A DNA stretch of 64,000 bases from Trichosphaerium sp. ATCC 40318 (Eukaryota; Discosea; Flabellinia; Trichosidae): assembly GCA_038496445.1 (NCBI GenBank), contig JALMLS010000194.1:1-64000 (forward strand), in the 5' to 3' direction. The translations under genes were made by a program, and so were the position numbers. Under the pieces are notes generated by a model. That model was not told where the DNA came from and did no database searches. It saw nothing but the letters and a program-made list of their open reading frames with translations. The number at the start of each line of letters is the position of its first letter. Position 1 is the first letter of the stretch. This document shows, piece after piece, positions 59,892 to 64,000 of this stretch.

Positions 59892-60242
59892 CTAAAGGGC
59901 TGTGAGAAAAGAAAATACTCATCGAATAAAAAAAAAACAAAACAAAAAAAAACAGTTTCAATCTGGTGTGCAATCTAAAATTGCTCGTGTTTAGCTTTAC
60001 AATCTTCACGTGGGTAGGTTCATTTTGTTAGATGCAAAGCAGTTGAGTTTCGCGTTCTTTTTGTGGATGTAGCACTCAAAAGTACTTGGCACTTGCCAAG
60101 ACAAAGACAATCGTTTAAATAGGCGCAGGAACATGTAGTAACTCATCTGCGGCAGGTTTAAAACCTACCATAAGAAATGGCGTCAAGCTTAGTAGTTCAA
60201 AAGCCAACGAATATTGAGCACATCACGTAACCTAACGTTTTA
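59892..60242. other. Intergenic, no gene seen
   Basis: Flank between the NAMPT relic and RCC1-SAM copy 9. It does not match the flank of copy 4, so the inverted duplication ends at or near the copy 9 start codon. Confidence 0.45.
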
Positions 60243-61990
60243 ATGGCAGAGCCGCAATCTTCGTCGGGTAATTTACAATATGTTAACCGCTTGGCCTCTG
60301 GTTGGGCACATTCAATGGTAATCGCAGACGATGGCTTTGTTTACACGTGGGGACATAACAATGAGCGCCAATTGGGTAATACAGATGAAGAAAAGAGTTC
60401 TATCACAAGACCAATAAAATCACTCATAAATATCGTCTGTATTGCTGCTGGATGGAATCATAGCCTTGCAGTTGATTCAAACGGTATTGTGTATGCATGG
60501 GGCTGTAATTCAGATGGTAAATTGGGTCTGGGTCACTTTGCATCACCTGTTTCGTCACCAACACGTGTTCCAAATCTCAACAATATCACGAAAGTCTCTG
60601 CCTATGAAGTGAGTATGGCATTATCAAAATCAGGTCATGTCTACTCTTGGGGAGACAACTCATATCAAGGATTGGGTCATTCATTCGACAAGTTGAAAGT
60701 TTCATCACCAGCGGTTATTCCAAATCTTCAAAATGTTCAAAAAATTCAAACTAATTGTTGTGTAAGTGGAGCAATGACGTCAACAGGTCATGTCTTTCTT
60801 TGGGGAACAACAAATAATAAAGCAATAGATAAATCATTATTCTTGAATCCAAAGACAATTTCACGTGTTCCAAGTATTGATGATGCCACTGATATTGCCA
60901 TTGGTTTCGTCATGTACTTGTTCTCCTCAAGTCAGGACAAGTATTTTCTTTTGGACACAACGACAATGGGCGTCTTGGGTTGGGTATTGATGACGAGTAT
61001 GGCCAGGGTATCATCAAAGGACTCAATAACATCAAATCTGTACATGCTGGTGTGTTACATCATTTGCGATTGATGATGAAGGTTGTTTGTTTGGTTGGGG
61101 TAAAGGGAAATGGATTGATTCGTTCAAATCAAACAAACCATTAAAATTACCTGGAAAATATCTTGAGTTTGCCAATAAACGATTTCATTACTTGGCAATA
61201 TCTCATGACTTTCAGTTGGTCACAGGTGGAGATAATTATTTTGGTGAATCAACACCACAAAAGTTAACATTCACCAATTATGAAAAGGTACTTTGAAATC
61301 TTATTTGTCTTTCTTTTTGTCTCACAATCTACAAGCACTTTAAACCAGCCAATAAAGTAATCGCAAAAGATAAAAACAATGATGCTGTGAAAGCAATGAA
61401 TGCAGAGTTAAAAGAAGACAGAAAAGATAAGTACTTGTCAAAAGCTGTGGTTGAGCCCAATCGTGATTACACCAAGTTTGGAGATGATCCTGATCACCTT
61501 GATATCATTCAAGATGCCCTTGAAGCCTTTAAAATACACCAAAATCAAGATGAATACATCAACAATGTAAGTATCAGAAAATAAGCAATACGTATCTCAC
61601 ATGGTATTTTAGGTTAACAATCCTCGCTTGCCACTTGATGTAGACACATCACTTTTATCTGAACAATCGTGGAATGACAAGCCTCATGTTTCAGTCGCTC
61701 ACACAAAGGTGTCTTGTTTTAATTTTATTTCTTCACATTTAATTTTGTTCGTTTAGTCGGAGTTCTGTCCACCTCAAGAGAATCAATCAGTCGCTACTCC
61801 CAAATATGATTGGAAGTCAACATTGGCGAGGTTGGGTATTTCAAGTGCAAGAGCACAAGAACTTGGATCGTTGATGAACAAAGCAGCCATCAAGAAAAGT
61901 GAAATCATTCCTGAAGTGTTAGAAGAGCTTGGATTCAATGTGATTGAGCGTATCAAAGTCATAAAAGCAAAGGAAAACAAAATGCTATAA
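60243..61990 (+). pseudogene. RCC1-SAM family, copy 9 (two single-base deletions)
   Basis: Exons 60243-61287, 61336-61566, 61613-61708 and 61757-61990 with standard junctions. Exon 1 is 2 nt short of the family length. One base is missing at about 60905 (after DIAIG, blade 5) and one at about 61054 (after SVHAG, blade 6). Both lie exactly at the variable residue pair of the blade. Translation stops near 61073, and the frame resumes from about 61087. Variable pairs elsewhere: WA, WN, YE, CC and blade 7 RF. The tail (linker, NDKPHVSV exon, SAM-like exon ending KENKML) is intact and nearly identical to copies 4 and 2. If the deletions are not sequencing errors, the product is a five-blade fragment. 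Confidence 0.8.
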
Positions 61991-62363
61991 ACAGAACATC
62001 ATTGTTAATGAAGGCCTGAGAATTTACACCTTTTGATGAATTAGCATAGCAAATTAGTCAGAATACTTGTATTGTACACAAAAACCTTTTCAATAAATTC
62101 GCTAAGTACAAGCAAATCAATCGTATTATCAAAACAGTTAACAAACAATTTCAATGTAGAAAATATTGTTCCATTATCTATTGATGAAAGCTTCTGTCGT
62201 TAGTTAGATTTGTTGATTGGTAGATGTGACAACTCGCTATTTCTTACAGAATGCCACCATCTTGATACAGCTAGTACTATATTTTTACTACAAGGTTTAT
62301 AATCGAATGACAAACACAGAACAACTTTTTTTTTTTTTTTACTTCATATATGACATCAAATCA

Positions 62364-64000
62364 TTAGTTTTCTTCCGTTTCTTGCACTTTTTGAGGAGCG
62401 ATGGATGCTTTTGGTTTCCATAATTTTACAGTATAATCATCACATCCAGTTGCAAACATTTCTTTTATCGGGTGCCAAGATATTTGGTTTACAAGCTTTT
62501 TCATTTCTTGTAAGAAAAAAATTAGAAAACAAAAAAAACAAGCCACACAACATTTTTTGTTACTTACTGTCGTGTTCCATTATAGCCAGCTTTATTCCGC
62601 CTCTAGTGAAAATACCCACTTTCCCATGATTATCACCACATAGAATATAATTACCGTCATTGGAGTATGAAGGAAAAATGAAAAACAAATCAGCTCCTCC
62701 ACCATGAAGACATTTTGTATTAACAATAGTCGTCATTGATCCATCCTCTAACAACATTTCTACTATATGTAAATCCTCAAGAAGTTTGCCTTCTTCAGTA
62801 ATAGCGCGTAAACTGAATAAGAGGTTAAATTGACAAATAAGGACAAAAGAAACAAAGAAATTGAACGAAAGAGCTTCAAAATTGGAGAAAAAAAAATACA
62901 GCAAAAAGTGTTGTACAGACATACGTTACTAGCACAGATTTCGAATCAGGTGAACATACTGATCCAACAATAACTCCTGGCACGTATACATGTAAATAAG
63001 CATTATCAAAATTAAGCACATTCATTTCTTCTGAGAAGAGCATGCTTATTTCATAGACAACTATGCTTATCTTATAATCTGAACCACCTTTCTCATCAAA
63101 ACAAGAAGCGACTAAACGTCACCACCAAATTAGTACAAAAAAACTCTTGAAGTCACGTGATATTTTTGTGAAAAAAAAGAAAAAAACGTGAAAGACTTAT
63201 ATTCTGTCACGTGCCAAGATATTTCTGATCATTGGTTACCATCAGACCTGATATTGTATAATACCATTTTTCAGATACATACTTTTGTGGTATCATCTTA
63301 TGAATTGTCATCCCAAAGTCATCCACCTCGTAAGGTAACAAGTTACCATTAGAAATAGTATATATTGAAAAAACTACTTGACGTCTATGAATACAATCTT
63401 TGAAACAACATGAGTAAAAAACAAGATAGATAGCATAAAGAGAAAGGCAGAAAGAAAGACATAACAAAAAGAAGAAAAAAAAAAAAAAAAAAAGGTACCA
63501 AGAAAATCTTACTTGTAAGCAAATAGAGCCTATCTTCTATTGTCACAAACTGCGGCATTATATCAAAAGGTGACGCATCAAACGTTCCAACATACTTTTC
63601 CTCTTTCATGTACCAAATAGTACATACTTCATTGTCCTGTAGTTTGGTTAAATTAAATCACGTGACAAAAAAAAAATGTGCTTGACGTACTTTCATAGCA
63701 TAGACAAGGTAATTACTACATTCAGACCATTTATGTGAAGATACAGCACTTCTACCATCTACCAGGTCAAGCCAAGATACTAGTTCATCATTTTCTAGTT
63801 TAAACAAGCTTATACCATGTGCGCCTGTAACACTAATTAACACGTCTTGTACCTTTCAAGAAATAAAACCTCAACAAACATGACAACATAGTGGTCGCTG
63901 GAGGAGATCATCCATGGTCCTATGGAACGACCACTGTACGTGTCATTGTTGAAGAAGGTTTTAAATAATAAAAAAAAAGCAGGTATTTGTAGACTTGCCT
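62364..64000 (-). CDS. F-box / WD40-repeat protein (right copy, 5' end outside the window)
   Basis: Same exons as 18960-20585 on the opposite strand: GAHGISLF exon at 63843-63690, DNEVCTIWY exon at about 63636-63512, GNLLPYEVDDFGM exon, a calcium-free WD blade exon at about 63090-62940, ITEEGKLLEDL exon, last exon VNQISWHPIKEMFATG ending at 62364. All splice sites are kept. Differences from the left copy are mostly replacements: S to L and V to L in the penultimate exon, K to E and I to K, T to M, A to V, D to V, L to S in the HAPGDIVGL segment, plus one added codon (MEHDS). The F-box exons must lie beyond base 64000. Confidence 0.72.

Larger units (their letters stand above)
60243..64000. 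repeat. Right arm of the inverted segmental duplication (continues past the window)
   Basis: Reverse complement of about 18960-22706: RCC1-SAM gene, 370-bp spacer and most of the WD40 gene. The match still holds at base 64000. Confidence 0.85.

Noticed and set aside
3367-61990. A diversity-generating retroelement driving the RCC1 variation
   Set aside because: No reverse transcriptase or template repeat is visible in the window, and substitutions are not limited to adenines. Gene conversion or selection is more likely from what can be seen.
1-64000. CRISPR arrays, rRNA or tRNA genes
   Set aside because: No regularly spaced repeats with unique spacers, and no recognisable rRNA or tRNA sequence on either strand.

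Overview
The window is eukaryotic. It is AT-rich, and nearly every gene is cut by many short introns (about 40-100 bp) with GTACGT/GTAAGT-like 5' splice sites and long T-runs before the 3' AG. Genes are tightly packed on both strands. The gene set is a Frizzled-like receptor, a GABA-B-like class C receptor, a Nox2-type NADPH oxidase, a Rho GTPase, a group XII-like phospholipase A2 and an M64 metallopeptidase. That mix fits an amoebozoan or another unicellular relative of animals and fungi. The species cannot be fixed from sequence alone.

The dominant feature is a dispersed family of nine copies of one gene type, called here RCC1-SAM copies 1-9. They lie at 3.4-5.4 (-), 10.7-12.5 (-, frameshifted), 14.1-15.1 (-, 5' truncated), 21.0-22.7 (-), 31.1-32.9 (+), 36.7-38.5 (+), 43.6-45.4 (-), 55.8-57.5 (+) and 60.2-62.0 kb (+, frameshifted). 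Each complete copy encodes a seven-bladed RCC1 propeller, a linker, one or two small 'W-x-(N/D)-K-P-x-(V/I)-S-V' exons and a C-terminal SAM-like domain. The propeller scaffold is almost invariant. Replacement differences are concentrated in the same two or three residues of every blade, plus a length-variable loop. This looks like a diversified recognition repertoire and is the main discovery candidate.

Layout: 0-2.5 kb, end of a repeat protein with a PD-(D/E)XK-like nuclease domain; 3.4-5.4 copy 1; 5.6-8.0 M64 peptidase; 9.2-10.3 unrecognised gene; 10.7-12.5 copy 2; 12.6-13.6 phospholipase A2; 14.1-15.1 copy 3; 15.3-18.3 Frizzled-like receptor; 18.5-20.6 F-box/WD40 gene; 21.0-22.7 copy 4; 22.9-26.7 a small gene, an unrecognised multi-exon gene and a Rho GTPase; 27.4-30.8 class C receptor; 31.1-32.9 copy 5; 33-36.7 relics and a hAT-type MITE; 36.7-38.5 copy 6; 38.5-43.1 sparse region with a second MITE, tandem repeats and small Cys-rich secreted peptides; 43.6-45.4 copy 7; 45.7-46.4 a CxxC gene; 46.4-49.8 sparse; 49.8-53.1 NADPH oxidase; 53.3-55.4 CID-domain transcription factor; 55.8-57.5 copy 8; 59.3-59.9 NAMPT relic; 60.2-62.0 copy 9; 62.4-64.0 second, inverted copy of the WD40 gene.

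The block WD40 gene + RCC1-SAM copy 4 (about 18.96-22.7 kb) recurs inverted as copy 9 + WD40 at 60.2-64.0 kb and runs off the window. Copies also share flanks in other combinations: 5' flanks of 5 and 6, 5' flanks of 1 and 7, 3' flanks of 2, 4 and 9. Their C-terminal exons are swapped between subfamilies. Together this points to repeated duplication, inversion and gene conversion, with a rapidly changing propeller face on a constant signalling tail.
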